The notes beneath the pieces are model-generated. The model saw only the letters and a program-made list of their open reading frames with translations, did no database searches and was not told where the DNA came from. From Opitutus sp. (GTDB lineage Bacteria > Verrucomicrobiota > Verrucomicrobiae > Opitutales > Opitutaceae): a stretch of 64,000 nucleotides of DNA. The first letter of the stretch is position 1; each line of letters starts with the position of its first letter. Made by a program: the position numbers and the translations under genes. The stretch covers positions 62,001 to 126,000 of the forward strand of contig SIBR01000003.1 in assembly GCA_009695065.1 (NCBI GenBank). The letters run 5' to 3'. Below are positions 35,871 to 44,543 of the stretch, piece after piece.

Positions 35871-36692
35871 ATGCGCCGCATTATCAGCTCCGGTGTCGGG
35901 TGGCTATGCGCCTTCGTCGCATTGCCAGTGGCGTCGGCGACCGCGCCCGAGGCGCTGTTGGTCGTGCTTGGCGACCAGCATTCCGCTTACGAGAAGGCGG
36001 CGCAACTCGTCGCCCACGTCGATCGCTTGAAGGGAGAGAATCCGGGCGTGCCCCTCGCCGTCCTGATCAACGGCGACTCGTTCGAATACGGCAACGTGGT
36101 CGCCCGCCGGAGCGCGGCCCGGATCGACTTTGCCTTGTTTGCGGCGTTGGTAAAACGCGCGCCCGTGGTCCTGAACCTGGGCAACCACGAACCCGATTTC
36201 CAAGACCCGGTGGAAACCGTCGCGAAACTGCGGGCCGTCGGGGTCGTGGTCATCAGTGGCAACGCCCGCGACCGGAACACGGGCCAACCGCTGGCGCCCG
36301 CCTCGACCGTGCTCCCGCTCGTGCCCGCGGGCACCCTGTTTGCGGGAGCGCACGACCATCTTCGTTTTGTGCACCGCGTGGACTTCGACGCCTGCGTGCG
36401 GTTCGACGGCCCGGTCTTCACCGCCGAAGTCGACGGGACGCGATTGCAAAAGCTCGCCGCGCTCGCGAACGAAGGCCCCGAAACGCCTTTCGCGCAGCGC
36501 AGCGGCGAATTCAGTTTCGCGGCCGGCCGGCTGGCCGGAATCGATCCGGCAGGATCCTACCGCATCGCCACGACGGATTGGGGCGCGAAGAATTCCGACC
36601 GCTACTTCGGCCCGCCGGCCATCGCGTGGCGTGAGCACCCGACGCTGAAATTGAAAGCGGCCGTTCTCGCCGCCCTGGCGCCGGCAAATTGA
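35871..36692 (+). CDS. Metallophosphatase (5'-nucleotidase-like), apparently lacking a middle block
   Basis: A 273-residue secreted protein with an N-terminal signal peptide. Calcineurin-type metal motifs are present: GDQHSAY (D-x-H), INGDSFEYG, LGNHEPDF and AGAHDHLRF. Only about 50 residues separate GNHE from GAHDH, and the intervening ligand motif usually seen as SHxG is absent. The junction reads ASTVLPLVPAGTLF. Either an in-frame deletion removed roughly 50 residues or this is a divergent compact form. Its stop codon overlaps the next ATG by one base. Activity is uncertain without the missing His ligand. Confidence 0.65.
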   Translation: MRRIISSGVGWLCAFVALPVASATAPEALLVVLGDQHSAYEKAAQLVAHVDRLKGENPGVPLAVLINGDSFEYGNVVARRSAARIDFALFAALVKRAPVVLNLGNHEPDFQDPVETVAKLRAVGVVVISGNARDRNTGQPLAPASTVLPLVPAGTLFAGAHDHLRFVHRVDFDACVRFDGPVFTAEVDGTRLQKLAALANEGPETPFAQRSGEFSFAAGRLAGIDPAGSYRIATTDWGAKNSDRYFGPPAIAWREHPTLKLKAAVLAALAPAN

Positions 36693-37726
36693 TGGATATG
36701 AAACCCGGGCGCGACATTAGCATGGTTTTGGCGGTGCTGGCCGCGGTGATTGCGGCGCCCGCCCAGACGGCTGCGCCTTCGCCAGCGGCGCCGGCCGCCT
36801 CCCCGGAGCCCGCCGGGGCCGACGATCTTTTCCAACTTGGCAGGCAATTGTTCGACGCCTACGCCTCGCCGGAGATCAAGGCGCAGTTCGAATTTCCGAC
36901 GAAGGAAAAGTGGGATGCGTTTGGCCTGCGGCTGCAGCGCGCGCTCGAGAGCGATTCGCTCGCGGACCTCGCCGTTTATTTACCGGAGGCGCGCCTCACC
37001 CTCACCGCATTGCGCGCGGTGCCCGGGTATGAGGACTACGCCGAATGGCTGGAGCAACGGATCGATGAGATTGAGGCCGCGGAAGAAATTACGAAATCAA
37101 CCCCGCCGCCCGTTCCGGCTCCACCGGGGCCGCGACCATCCGCTCCGACGCCCCCGCCCAAGGCCGGTCCAGTCCCGCGGCCGTCCACGGCGGTGTCTGC
37201 GCGCGTGCCTCACTACGATCTCTGGGTTACCCGCGTTAGCGGGCGCGCGCTCCCGGAGCGGGCCGCGGCGTTGATGCCGGGGTTGCGGGCGGCGTTTGTG
37301 GCGGAAGGCGTCCCGGCGGAACTTGCCTGGCTGGCCGAGGCGGAGAGTTCGCTCAACCCGGCGGCCCGCAGTCCGTCGGGGGCGAAGGGACTTTTTCAGT
37401 TCATGCCGGAAACGGCGCAGTCCCTAGGCCTGAGCACGTTCCTGCCGGATGAGCGCACCAACCCGGAGAAATCCGGTCACGCGGCGGCGCGATACTTGCG
37501 GACGCTGCATGCACGGTTTGGCGACTGGCCGCTGGCGCTCGCCGCCTACAACGCCGGCGAGGGCCGCGTGAGCCGGGCGCTGACAAAAAAAGGCGTGAAG
37601 GATTTCGCCGGCGTCGCCGACGCGCTGCCGGCGGAGACGCGGATGTATGTGCCCAAGGTGTACGCCTTGGTGGCGCTGCGGGCCGGAGTGTCGCCCGAAA
37701 AAATTGTCGCGCCGCGAAAACCCTGA
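36692..37726 (+). CDS. Lytic transglycosylase with SLT domain
   Basis: A periplasmic murein-cleaving enzyme of 344 residues. It has a signal peptide (MVLAVLAAVIAAPAQTAA), an Ala/Pro-rich spacer and a helical segment (residues 45-130). A Pro-rich linker follows, then a goose-type SLT domain with the catalytic Glu in LAEAESSLNPAARSPSGAKG near 216. The downstream GLFQFMPETAQSLGL and LALAAYNAGEGRVSRAL complete the family triad of motifs. No LysM domain is seen. It is translationally coupled to the metallophosphatase gene (TGATGG overlap). Confidence 0.88.
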   Translation: MDMKPGRDISMVLAVLAAVIAAPAQTAAPSPAAPAASPEPAGADDLFQLGRQLFDAYASPEIKAQFEFPTKEKWDAFGLRLQRALESDSLADLAVYLPEARLTLTALRAVPGYEDYAEWLEQRIDEIEAAEEITKSTPPPVPAPPGPRPSAPTPPPKAGPVPRPSTAVSARVPHYDLWVTRVSGRALPERAAALMPGLRAAFVAEGVPAELAWLAEAESSLNPAARSPSGAKGLFQFMPETAQSLGLSTFLPDERTNPEKSGHAAARYLRTLHARFGDWPLALAAYNAGEGRVSRALTKKGVKDFAGVADALPAETRMYVPKVYALVALRAGVSPEKIVAPRKP

Positions 37727-37837
37727 CGCAGGGGCGGGGAAAAACATGCCGCTTGCCGGCCGGGTTTTCCCGCCCAAACCTTTCGCGGTGATCCAGTGAT
37801 CAACGCGGTTCACGTCCGAGGTGTAATTATCCGCACC

Positions 37838-38187
37838 ATGATATCGTCATCCATTATCCGGACACTTTTCGGCGCAGCGATTCTCGCGGGGGCGTTCGCA
37901 TTTCACGCCCCAGCTCGCGCGCAGGCGCCGGATTGGAAACTGGTGACGCGCAACACCGAATTCGACCCCCGGGACTCGTCTGGAGAAATGGTTTTCAAGG
38001 GCCACATGTGGCTGCTGGGGGGCTGGTATAACGGGCGGCGCGGATAAATATTACTTCGGCGAGGACAGTGGCTACCGGAACGACGTCTGGAGTTCGCCCT
38101 TCCGCCGATCTGGCCGAAATGAGGTGGCCGTCGAGCTGGCGCCGGCGATGACCGCGCGGAGCCTGCATTCGGCCATTCTTTCGCGTT
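37838..38187 (+). pseudogene. Remnant of a secreted Kelch-repeat protein
   Basis: The ATG at 37838 opens a signal peptide (IRTLFGAAILAGAFAFHAPA) and the start of a Kelch blade, VTRNTEFDPRDSSGEMVFKG then HMWLLGGWYNGRR, followed by a stop. After a frameshift near 38040 the next piece reads ADKYYFGEDSGYRNDVWSS, and ends with MTARSLHSAILSR, fragments of further blades. Intact relatives have five to seven blades of about 50 residues each, so most of the gene is deleted. The remnant lies between a lytic transglycosylase and the rhombotarget lipoprotein gene. Confidence 0.7.
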
Positions 38188-38220
38188 GAAGCGGTGCAAT
38201 TTCCGCGACTGGATCACGTC

Positions 38221-39074
38221 ATGGCTATTGGGTGTGCGCGTGTTCGACTCGCCCTCGTGCTCGCGGTGGCGGGGGGCATCTTCTTGGGCGCCGTTGGCTG
38301 TTTCCATGGGTCCGGCCGGCAGAGGGCGCAGCGCTCAAGTAGCGTCGTCGCGTTCCTTTACCCGAAACGGGCGAATCCCCTTCCGCCCACCGATATTCCC
38401 GTGCTGCGCCTGCCCCTGCGCGTCGGCATCGCGTTTGTCCCCAGCGGCGGCGCGGGCGAAATCTCTCCGTTGCAGAAAAACGCTTTGTTGGAGCGGGTGG
38501 CCGCGCAATTCAAGGGCATCGAGTATATCGAGTCCATCGAGGTCGTGCCCGCGACTTATCTGCACGCTGCGGGCGGGTTCGAGAACCTCGACCAGGTCCG
38601 TCGGTTGTTGAATTTCGACATCGTGGCGTTGGTGGCCTACGATCAGGTCCAGTTCACGGATGCGAATTTCCTTTCCCTGGCGTATTGGACGATCGTGGGC
38701 GCCTACATTTTCCAGGGGAACAAGAACGATACATAGACGCTGCTCGAGGCCGCCGTTTACGACATCCCGAGCCGGCACCTGTTGTTTCGGGCGCCGGGTG
38801 GCAGCCAGGTCACAGCCCCGGTGCCGCCGGGGTCTACGTGCAGGCCCGTTTGCGCCAGGACAGTGCCAAGGGCTTCGATCTGGCGACGGACGATCTCATC
38901 AAGAATCTGAAAACGCAGCTCGAGGATTTTCGCACCCGGGTGAAACAGGCACCCGGGGCCGTGGCGAGGATCGAGCACAAGCCCGGCTACCGGGGAGGCG
39001 GATCCTTCGACGCCGGATTCGTGCTGATCCTTGCGTTGCTCGTCGGTGTGCGCGAGTGGAGGCGGAGGCGTTGA
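38221..39074 (+). pseudogene. Rhombotarget lipoprotein with GlyGly-CTERM, broken by TAG and a frameshift
   Basis: The N-terminus has a lipoprotein-type signal ending GAVGC. The body reads IPVLRLPLRVGIAFVPSGGA... VPATYLHAAGGFENLDQVRR... VALVAYDQVQFTD and meets TAG at 38734-38736 after GNKNDT. The same frame continues TLLEAAVYDIPSRHLLFRAP, then a shift near 38820-38835 leads to GVYVQARLRQDSAKGFDLA. The end is a textbook GlyGly-CTERM tail: GYRGGG, a hydrophobic helix (AGFVLILALLVGV) and REWRRRR. The next gene is a rhombosortase, the protease that cleaves such tails. Both lesions must be undone to get a product. Confidence 0.75.
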
Positions 39075-39075
39075 C

Positions 39076-39678
39076 ATGAAACCGGGCTGGCGAGTCACGC
39101 AAAGCCGGCTGCCTTGGGCCACGTTCACCGTGGCCGTGCTCGCGCTTGCGGTCCAAGCTCGGCCGGGGGCGGAGGACGCGCTGGAAATCAACCGGGCCTT
39201 CTCCCGCGTCTGGTCGCGGCTGTGGACGGCCCACATCGTGCATTTCGGCGGGAGCCACCTTTTCTGGAATCTGGCCATCTTTTTGCCCGCCGGCATTTGG
39301 GCGGAGCGGCTGGTGCCGTGGCGGACGCGGTTTTTCTACCTGGTCGGACCGCCGTTCATCGGCCTGGTGTTGCTCGCCTTTGACCGGGAGATGGCAAACT
39401 ACCGCGGATTGTCGGGCGTGGCCGCGGGGGTGCTCGCCCTGCTGGCGTGGGCGCGGCTTCGGAAGCTGCCGCCCGGTGGGCGCTGGTTCTGGCACTCCGT
39501 GCTGGTGCTCATCGCGCTCAAGATCGCGGCCGAAGCCTACGCGCGGCGGTCGATGCTGGCCGAGTTCGATTATGCCGAGGCGCAGCCCGTGCCGCTCGCC
39601 CATGTGGCGGGAGTGCTTTGCGCTGCAGTCGTATTCCTGCTGCCGTGCCCGTGGCGGCGGCGGGGCGAGAGTCCCTGA
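39076..39678 (+). CDS. rrtA: Rhombosortase (rhomboid-family GlyGly-CTERM protease)
   Basis: An intramembrane serine protease that processes proteins carrying a GlyGly-CTERM tail. The 200-residue protein has about six helices, the H-x3-N motif HLFWNLAIF near residue 60, the catalytic Ser in YRGLSGVAAG near 111 and the catalytic His in LAHVAGVL near 175. It starts one base after the stop of the broken GlyGly-CTERM lipoprotein gene, the usual adjacent pairing. The enzyme reads through intact although its neighbour substrate is broken, so other substrates may exist elsewhere in the genome. Confidence 0.88.
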   Translation: MKPGWRVTQSRLPWATFTVAVLALAVQARPGAEDALEINRAFSRVWSRLWTAHIVHFGGSHLFWNLAIFLPAGIWAERLVPWRTRFFYLVGPPFIGLVLLAFDREMANYRGLSGVAAGVLALLAWARLRKLPPGGRWFWHSVLVLIALKIAAEAYARRSMLAEFDYAEAQPVPLAHVAGVLCAAVVFLLPCPWRRRGESP

Positions 39679-39743
39679 CGGCGCGCCCGGGCCGGAAACG
39701 ATTTCGTGGTCGCCAGCCCGGCGAGGTCGCATTTGCTGCCAGC

Positions 39744-41090
39744 ATGGGATTTTTCGACCATTTTTCCTCGAAGAAGCAGGGGCCGGACCCCTCGCCGCGA
39801 ACTGTTCCCGAGGCCTCGGTCCCGCCGCCGCCAACCAGTGGCGGAGTGAAATCCAACCTGATGGTGGCGCGGGAAAAACTTGAGGCGAAGGATCTCGCAG
39901 GCGCCTTGGCCATCTACGAGGAGATGCTCGCTACGGCGGGCGAGCGGGCCGACGTGTTGGTGACGATCTCCGGGGACCTCGGTTCGCAGGGGCATGTCAC
40001 GCAGATCATCGAGCTCATCGCGCCGCGTTACGACGCCGACCGGCACGGGCCGGCGACGGGATTGAATCTGCTGCAGGCGTATATCGCGGTCCGTAACGCG
40101 GACGCCGCGCAGCATGTGCTCGACCTTCTGTTTGCGCTGAACCGGCCGGAACTCGAGGAACGGCTCCACGGCTTTTCGAATGTCATCGCCGATATGATGC
40201 TCGACGTGAGTCCGGCGGCGCTGGGCGTGCCCGACGGCGGCGCGCAGTCGGAAGCACCAAAACTCTCGATGATCAGCATCAGCAAGCCGATCTGGTTCTA
40301 CGGCCTGGAGCCGCTAGCGGAACGGATTCTACCGACGAAATCCGGGCGGAGCCGGACGCTGGCCTTTTGCCACCTGGCGGTGCCCGGCTCTCCCGGCGGC
40401 GGCGAAAAAAGCCCAGGCGCCGAACTCAACCGGTTGGCGCTCGCGATCCCGCTGTGGTTGACGGAAACGTTTTCCTTTGCGGCGCAGTATGCCGCCGTCA
40501 CCGCGGTCGGCCTGATGAACCGTCCGGACGGGCCGAGCGCCCCGGCGATTTTCGAGGCGGAGTTGACCACCGAGAACCTCCGCCAGCTCGTTGATTCGGT
40601 CGAAGGCGGCGTCGACTATGCTTTCACGGGCGCCCTGCGCCAGCAGTCGGGCGACTACGAGCTGGTGCTCCGGGTCTGGGAGGTGAGGAAATTCCGCGAA
40701 AGAAAGATGTTTCAGGTGCGCTGGACGCCCGCCACGGCGGATGCCGAGCTGGCCAAACTGCACAACCAGCTGCGCACGTTCATGGAGTGGTCGCCGGCGT
40801 CGGCGCAATTCGTCTTTACGCCATCTGCGCGGCCGCGCGCGTGGCTGGATACGCTGGATGTTTCGCTCGGGTTGTTTCTGGCGGAGAAGAAGCTCCTGCC
40901 GGTGGATCCGGCGACAATTCCGGCCGAAGCGGTGGCCCAAGCCGCCGAACAGGCGGCGGGAAGCGAGATGGCGTCGCTGGCTTACCTGACGCTGCAAGCC
41001 CGGATGGCCCGGCTGGGTCTCGCCCGACCCGCCGATGTTGCCCTCGCGGCATCGCCGCTCGTGGCGGAGGCGCAGGGCGTGCTTCGTTAG
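39744..41090 (+). CDS. Hypothetical protein with N-terminal TPR-like region
   Basis: A 448-residue cytoplasmic-looking protein beginning MGFFDHFSSKKQGPDPSP. Residues about 35-140 look like helical repeats (AREKLEAKDLAGALAIYEEM, GLNLLQAYIAVRNADAAQHV). The remainder alternates strands and helices, with SISKPIWFYGLEPLAERILP and DYELVLRVWEVRKFRERKMF. No enzyme motif is seen and no family is recognised. Position and strand suggest it follows the rhombosortase in one transcript (65-bp gap), but a functional link is not shown. Intact. Confidence 0.6.
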   Translation: MGFFDHFSSKKQGPDPSPRTVPEASVPPPPTSGGVKSNLMVAREKLEAKDLAGALAIYEEMLATAGERADVLVTISGDLGSQGHVTQIIELIAPRYDADRHGPATGLNLLQAYIAVRNADAAQHVLDLLFALNRPELEERLHGFSNVIADMMLDVSPAALGVPDGGAQSEAPKLSMISISKPIWFYGLEPLAERILPTKSGRSRTLAFCHLAVPGSPGGGEKSPGAELNRLALAIPLWLTETFSFAAQYAAVTAVGLMNRPDGPSAPAIFEAELTTENLRQLVDSVEGGVDYAFTGALRQQSGDYELVLRVWEVRKFRERKMFQVRWTPATADAELAKLHNQLRTFMEWSPASAQFVFTPSARPRAWLDTLDVSLGLFLAEKKLLPVDPATIPAEAVAQAAEQAAGSEMASLAYLTLQARMARLGLARPADVALAASPLVAEAQGVLR

Positions 41091-41189
41091 GCCGGTGGCG
41101 GAACCGGTCTGGGTGACTCGCGGCCCCCGGGTTAACCGGGTGGCAAGACCCGGATTGACCGGCGTCGGCATTCCTTTCTTCTCGCGAGA

Positions 41190-42092
41190 ATGTCGCTCAC
41201 GCTCGTCGTTCTCGCTGCCGGTCTCGGCTCGCGCTACGGTGGACTCAAACAGATCGATCCGGTCGGTCCGTCGGGCGAGACCGTGCTCGACTACGCGGTG
41301 TTCGATGCGATCCGGGCCGGGTTCGACCGGGTGGTGTTTGTGATCCGCCGGAATTTCGAAGCGTTGTTTCGCGAGAAGATCGGGGCGCGTTACACGGGGC
41401 GGATCGCAGTCGATTATGTGTTTCAATCGCTCGATGCGCTGCCCCCGGGCCTCAACCCGCCGGTGGGCCGCGAAAAACCCTGGGGCACGGGTCACGCCGT
41501 CTGGTGTGCCCGCGAGGCGGTGACCGGGAATTTTGCGGTGATCAACGCGGACGATTTCTACGGGGCCGATTCCTTCCGGCAGCTGGCGGATTTTCTGCGT
41601 CGCGACGTGCCCGCGCCGGCGGGACGGCCCTCCGCCAGTCCGGCGGAATTCGCGCTCGTGGGTTTTCGCCTTGCGAACACCCTTTCGGAGCACGGCGCGG
41701 TCTCGCGGGGGGTGTGCGGGATCGATGCCGGCGGAGAGTTGGAGTCCATTGTCGAGCAGACGAACATCCTGCCGGCCGATGTCGGGGCCGGACGAAAATT
41801 CGCCGGCGCCGAGATTGTTTCGATGAACTGCTGGGGTTTTTCTCCGGCACTTTTGCCCCGGCTCGATACCCAGTTGCGCGAGTTTCTCGGGACGCGCGCG
41901 GGCGAGGCGAAGGCGGAATTTTATCTGCCGGCGGCGGTTTCGGCGATGATTGCGGCGAAGGAGGCGGTCGTGCGCGTGCTGCCGACCGCGGCCACCTGGT
42001 TCGGGGTCACGTATCGCGAGGACCGGCCACGGGTCCAGGCCGCGATCGCAGCGTTGGTGCGGTCGGGGGTTTATCCGGACCGGTTGTTTTGA
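41190..42092 (+). CDS. Sugar-phosphate nucleotidyltransferase
   Basis: A 300-residue nucleotidyltransferase fold protein. It has the N-terminal signature LVVLAAGLGSRYGGLKQIDPVGP, where the G-x-G-(S/T)-R...K loop binds NTP, WGTGHAVWCA for base recognition, and the metal-binding INADDFYG near residue 113. Relatives activate sugars as NDP-sugars. Lack of a C-terminal left-handed helix domain and the YGGLKQ variant place it in a less-studied subgroup, so the sugar is unknown. It stands alone with about 100-bp gaps on both sides. Confidence 0.8.
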   Translation: MSLTLVVLAAGLGSRYGGLKQIDPVGPSGETVLDYAVFDAIRAGFDRVVFVIRRNFEALFREKIGARYTGRIAVDYVFQSLDALPPGLNPPVGREKPWGTGHAVWCAREAVTGNFAVINADDFYGADSFRQLADFLRRDVPAPAGRPSASPAEFALVGFRLANTLSEHGAVSRGVCGIDAGGELESIVEQTNILPADVGAGRKFAGAEIVSMNCWGFSPALLPRLDTQLREFLGTRAGEAKAEFYLPAAVSAMIAAKEAVVRVLPTAATWFGVTYREDRPRVQAAIAALVRSGVYPDRLF

Positions 42093-42220
42093 GCGGTGAA
42101 AGGAGGCTCTCCGCGGGTAACGGTTTGGCCGTTGGCCGGCGGGAGGGCGTCACGGCAGTCATACGGATTGCAGTTTTCGCCCGGTAGCGTAGACTTTTCG
42201 AACTTTAGCAGCATTTGCCC

Positions 42221-42634
42221 ATGAAACTTCATTCGGTCCTCGCCAGTCTCCTCGCCTCCGCGTCGCTCGCCCTAGCCGCAGAGGTGCAAAAAATCACGTC
42301 GGCCGATGCCGCCAAACTCGTGGCCGCGGGCAAGGCCGTGCTCGTCGACGTGCGCGAACCGGCCGAGTGGGCCGAGACGGGCGTTGCGAAGCCGGCGGTG
42401 CTGCTGGCGAAGAGCGATTTCGACGGTGAACAGAAGCAGTGGAAGGATTTTCTCGCGAAGAACGGGGACAAGCAGGTGATCCTGTATTGTCGCACTGGCC
42501 GGCGTTCCGGCATCATCGCGGCGGCGCTTGCGGAAAAGGGCGTCAAGGCCGCGAACGCGGGCGGGATGAAGGAATGGGCCGACGCCGGGTTGCCGGTGCG
42601 CCAGGTGGAAAAGCCGGCGGGAAAGAAGCCTTGA
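42221..42634 (+). CDS. Periplasmic rhodanese-domain protein
   Basis: A 137-residue protein with a signal peptide (MKLHSVLASLLASASLALAA) and one rhodanese domain. It opens ITSADAAKLVAAGKAVLVDV, continues REPAEWAETGV, has the catalytic loop YCRTGRRSG with Cys near residue 91, and closes NAGGMKEWADAGLPV. Single-domain periplasmic rhodaneses move sulfane sulfur or detoxify cyanide/thiol compounds. The gene is intact. A TTG two codons upstream is a less likely start. Its basic C-terminal tail ends GKKP. Confidence 0.85.
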   Translation: MKLHSVLASLLASASLALAAEVQKITSADAAKLVAAGKAVLVDVREPAEWAETGVAKPAVLLAKSDFDGEQKQWKDFLAKNGDKQVILYCRTGRRSGIIAAALAEKGVKAANAGGMKEWADAGLPVRQVEKPAGKKP

Positions 42635-42702
42635 GCTGCTGAGCGCGGGTTGGCCCCGTTGCGTTGGCGGGGAGCGGAGCCTTTTCGCGATAACGCCCGG
42701 GC

Positions 42703-43617
42703 CTATCCTCGCAACCGCGCGGCCTGGAAGAGGACGACGCAGTCCGTGCCGTCCCCGGTGTGCAGCCAGTGCGGCTCGAACGCGGCGAACTCACGATCGA
42801 TGTCGGCGCGCAGGCCGCCCACCTCGATTGCGAGGAGGCCGTGCGGCTGCAGGCGGGCGGGTGCCTGGCGCATGAGCTTGCGAATGATCTGGAGGCCGTC
42901 GCGGCCGCCATCGTGGGCCAGGCGCGGTTCCGCGGCGAATTCCGGGGCCTGCGCATCCACCAAGGCGCTGGGCTCGTACGGCGGGTTGCTGAGGATCACG
43001 TCATAGCGCGCCGCCGGCACGCTGTCGAAAACGTCGGAGGCATGAAGTTTCACCCGGTGGGTAAGGTGATGGGCCCGCACGTTGATTTTCGCTACCTCCA
43101 GCGCCTCGGCGGAAAGATCGCACGCTTCGACGCGAGCGGACGGAAACTGGTGCGCGAGTAGAATGGCGAGGCAACCCGAGCCGGTGCACACGTCAGCCAC
43201 GCGTTGCACCTTCCGGCCGGCGGGCAGCCAGGCGTCGAGCTGCTCCGGGATGATTTCGAGGAAATAGCTGCGCGGGATGATGACGCGCTCGTCGACGTAA
43301 AAGCGATGCGGTCCGAGCCAGGCTTCGTGGGTCAGGTAGGCGGCCGGCACGCGGTCAAGCACCCGCCGGCGCAGGATTTTTTCCACGGCCCGGCGCTCGC
43401 CAGCGGCGAGTTTTTTCGTCAGCACCGTGGGCTCGCTGTCGAGCGGGAGGTGAAGGGCGTGCAGCAGGAGATAAAGCGCCTCGTCGTGCGGGTTCGTGGC
43501 CACCTGCCCGAGGGCAAGCTTTTCGCGGGCGTAGAGCTTTTCCGCGAAACCCAGCCAGTCGCCCGGCGTGGCCAGCCGCGCCGCCGCGGCGAAGGGATCA
43601 GCGCGCTTTCGCTTCAT
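42703..43617 (-). CDS. prmB: Ribosomal protein L3 N5-glutamine methyltransferase (HemK/PrmB family)
   Basis: A SAM-dependent protein glutamine methyltransferase of 304 residues. A helical N-terminal domain (residues 1-95) precedes the SAM motif VADVCTGSGCLAILLA near 150. The substrate-Gln motif is LSNPPYEPS near 210. The sequence YVDERVIIPRSYFLEII before motif I is the PrmB-type substrate region rather than PrmA or PrmC. It overlaps by 20 bp with the preceding membrane protein gene on the same strand. Release-factor methyltransferase PrmC is the nearest alternative. Confidence 0.85.
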   Translation of the reverse strand: MKRKRADPFAAAARLATPGDWLGFAEKLYAREKLALGQVATNPHDEALYLLLHALHLPLDSEPTVLTKKLAAGERRAVEKILRRRVLDRVPAAYLTHEAWLGPHRFYVDERVIIPRSYFLEIIPEQLDAWLPAGRKVQRVADVCTGSGCLAILLAHQFPSARVEACDLSAEALEVAKINVRAHHLTHRVKLHASDVFDSVPAARYDVILSNPPYEPSALVDAQAPEFAAEPRLAHDGGRDGLQIIRKLMRQAPARLQPHGLLAIEVGGLRADIDREFAAFEPHWLHTGDGTDCVVLFQAARLRG

Positions 43618-44413
43618 CGGCCGACACCACGTGGGCGTGGTTCTGGATGTGTTCGGGGCAGTAGCACTGGTCGCCGGCGCATTTCGAGCAGTAGCGGAAA
43701 TCGAGCTGGGGATGCGAACGATCGGTCTTGCCGCACACGTAGCAGCGATGGCGCGGCTCCTCTTCGCGGGCCGCTTTTTGGGTGGCGGTGGCCGCCCGGC
43801 GGCTGCGGTAGCGCACCGAGCGGATCATGTCCGCGCCGAAGAAAAGGAGGATGTTGCCGACCGACGCCAGGATCTGGAAGCGCGTCGACCAGTCGCCGCG
43901 CACGAACGATACCGCGTAAAGCACCCACGTGAGCAGCGCGAGCCACTTGATCTTCACCGGCAGGATCAAAAACAGCGCGAGCTCGAAGTCCGGGTGCAGG
44001 TAGGCGAAGGCCAGAAACACCGAACCGGCGATGAAGGCGTTCGTGGCCGCCTGCCCGGGCGTGAGGAACGCCGCGATCAGCGTCAGCCCGAGGCCCGCCA
44101 ACAGAAACAGGTTGTAGCGAAACGCGCCCCAGAACGATTCCAGCGCGCCACCCATGAGATAAAACATATACCACGCGAACGCGACGAAGAGGTAACCGAA
44201 CATGCCCGGTGGGGGCGGCAGGAGCAGAAAGCTGAAGAGCCGCCACCATTCCCCTGCTTTCACGAGCTCCGGCACGAGCACGAACAGCCGGAGGTCGAGC
44301 TGACCCAGCATCCACGCGAGCAGGACGAACACCTGGCCGATGACCAGGTAGAGGGAGAGGTTGGGAACGGCGAAGCGACCGAGGGCGCGTTCCAGTTTAT
44401 CGAGGAGGGACAT
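43598..44413 (-). CDS. Rhomboid-like membrane protein with C-terminal zinc ribbon
   Basis: A 271-residue protein with about six hydrophobic helices arranged as in rhomboid-like proteins (WWRLFSFLLLPPPP, MFYLMGGALESFWGAFRYN). The Ser-His catalytic pair is not obvious, so it may be an inactive relative. The C-terminus is a cytoplasmic Cys/His module, CYVCGKTDRSHPQ... YCSKCAGDQCYCPEHIQNH, with at least seven Cys/His able to bind two zinc ions. The ATG at 44413 is chosen over an in-frame upstream TTG. It is followed by prmB with a 20-bp overlap. Confidence 0.7.
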   Translation of the reverse strand: MSLLDKLERALGRFAVPNLSLYLVIGQVFVLLAWMLGQLDLRLFVLVPELVKAGEWWRLFSFLLLPPPPGMFGYLFVAFAWYMFYLMGGALESFWGAFRYNLFLLAGLGLTLIAAFLTPGQAATNAFIAGSVFLAFAYLHPDFELALFLILPVKIKWLALLTWVLYAVSFVRGDWSTRFQILASVGNILLFFGADMIRSVRYRSRRAATATQKAAREEEPRHRCYVCGKTDRSHPQLDFRYCSKCAGDQCYCPEHIQNHAHVVSADEAKAR

Positions 44414-44543
44414 TACGAAAAACAAAACATTGCGGGGAACGCCGGGCGGAGCGCAAGCGAAGGTGGCGGCGGCGGCGGCCGGAGCCTGCCCCGGGCGCCC
44501 TTTGGCTGGGAACCAACGCGGGGTCGGGCCGGCGAAACGCGGC

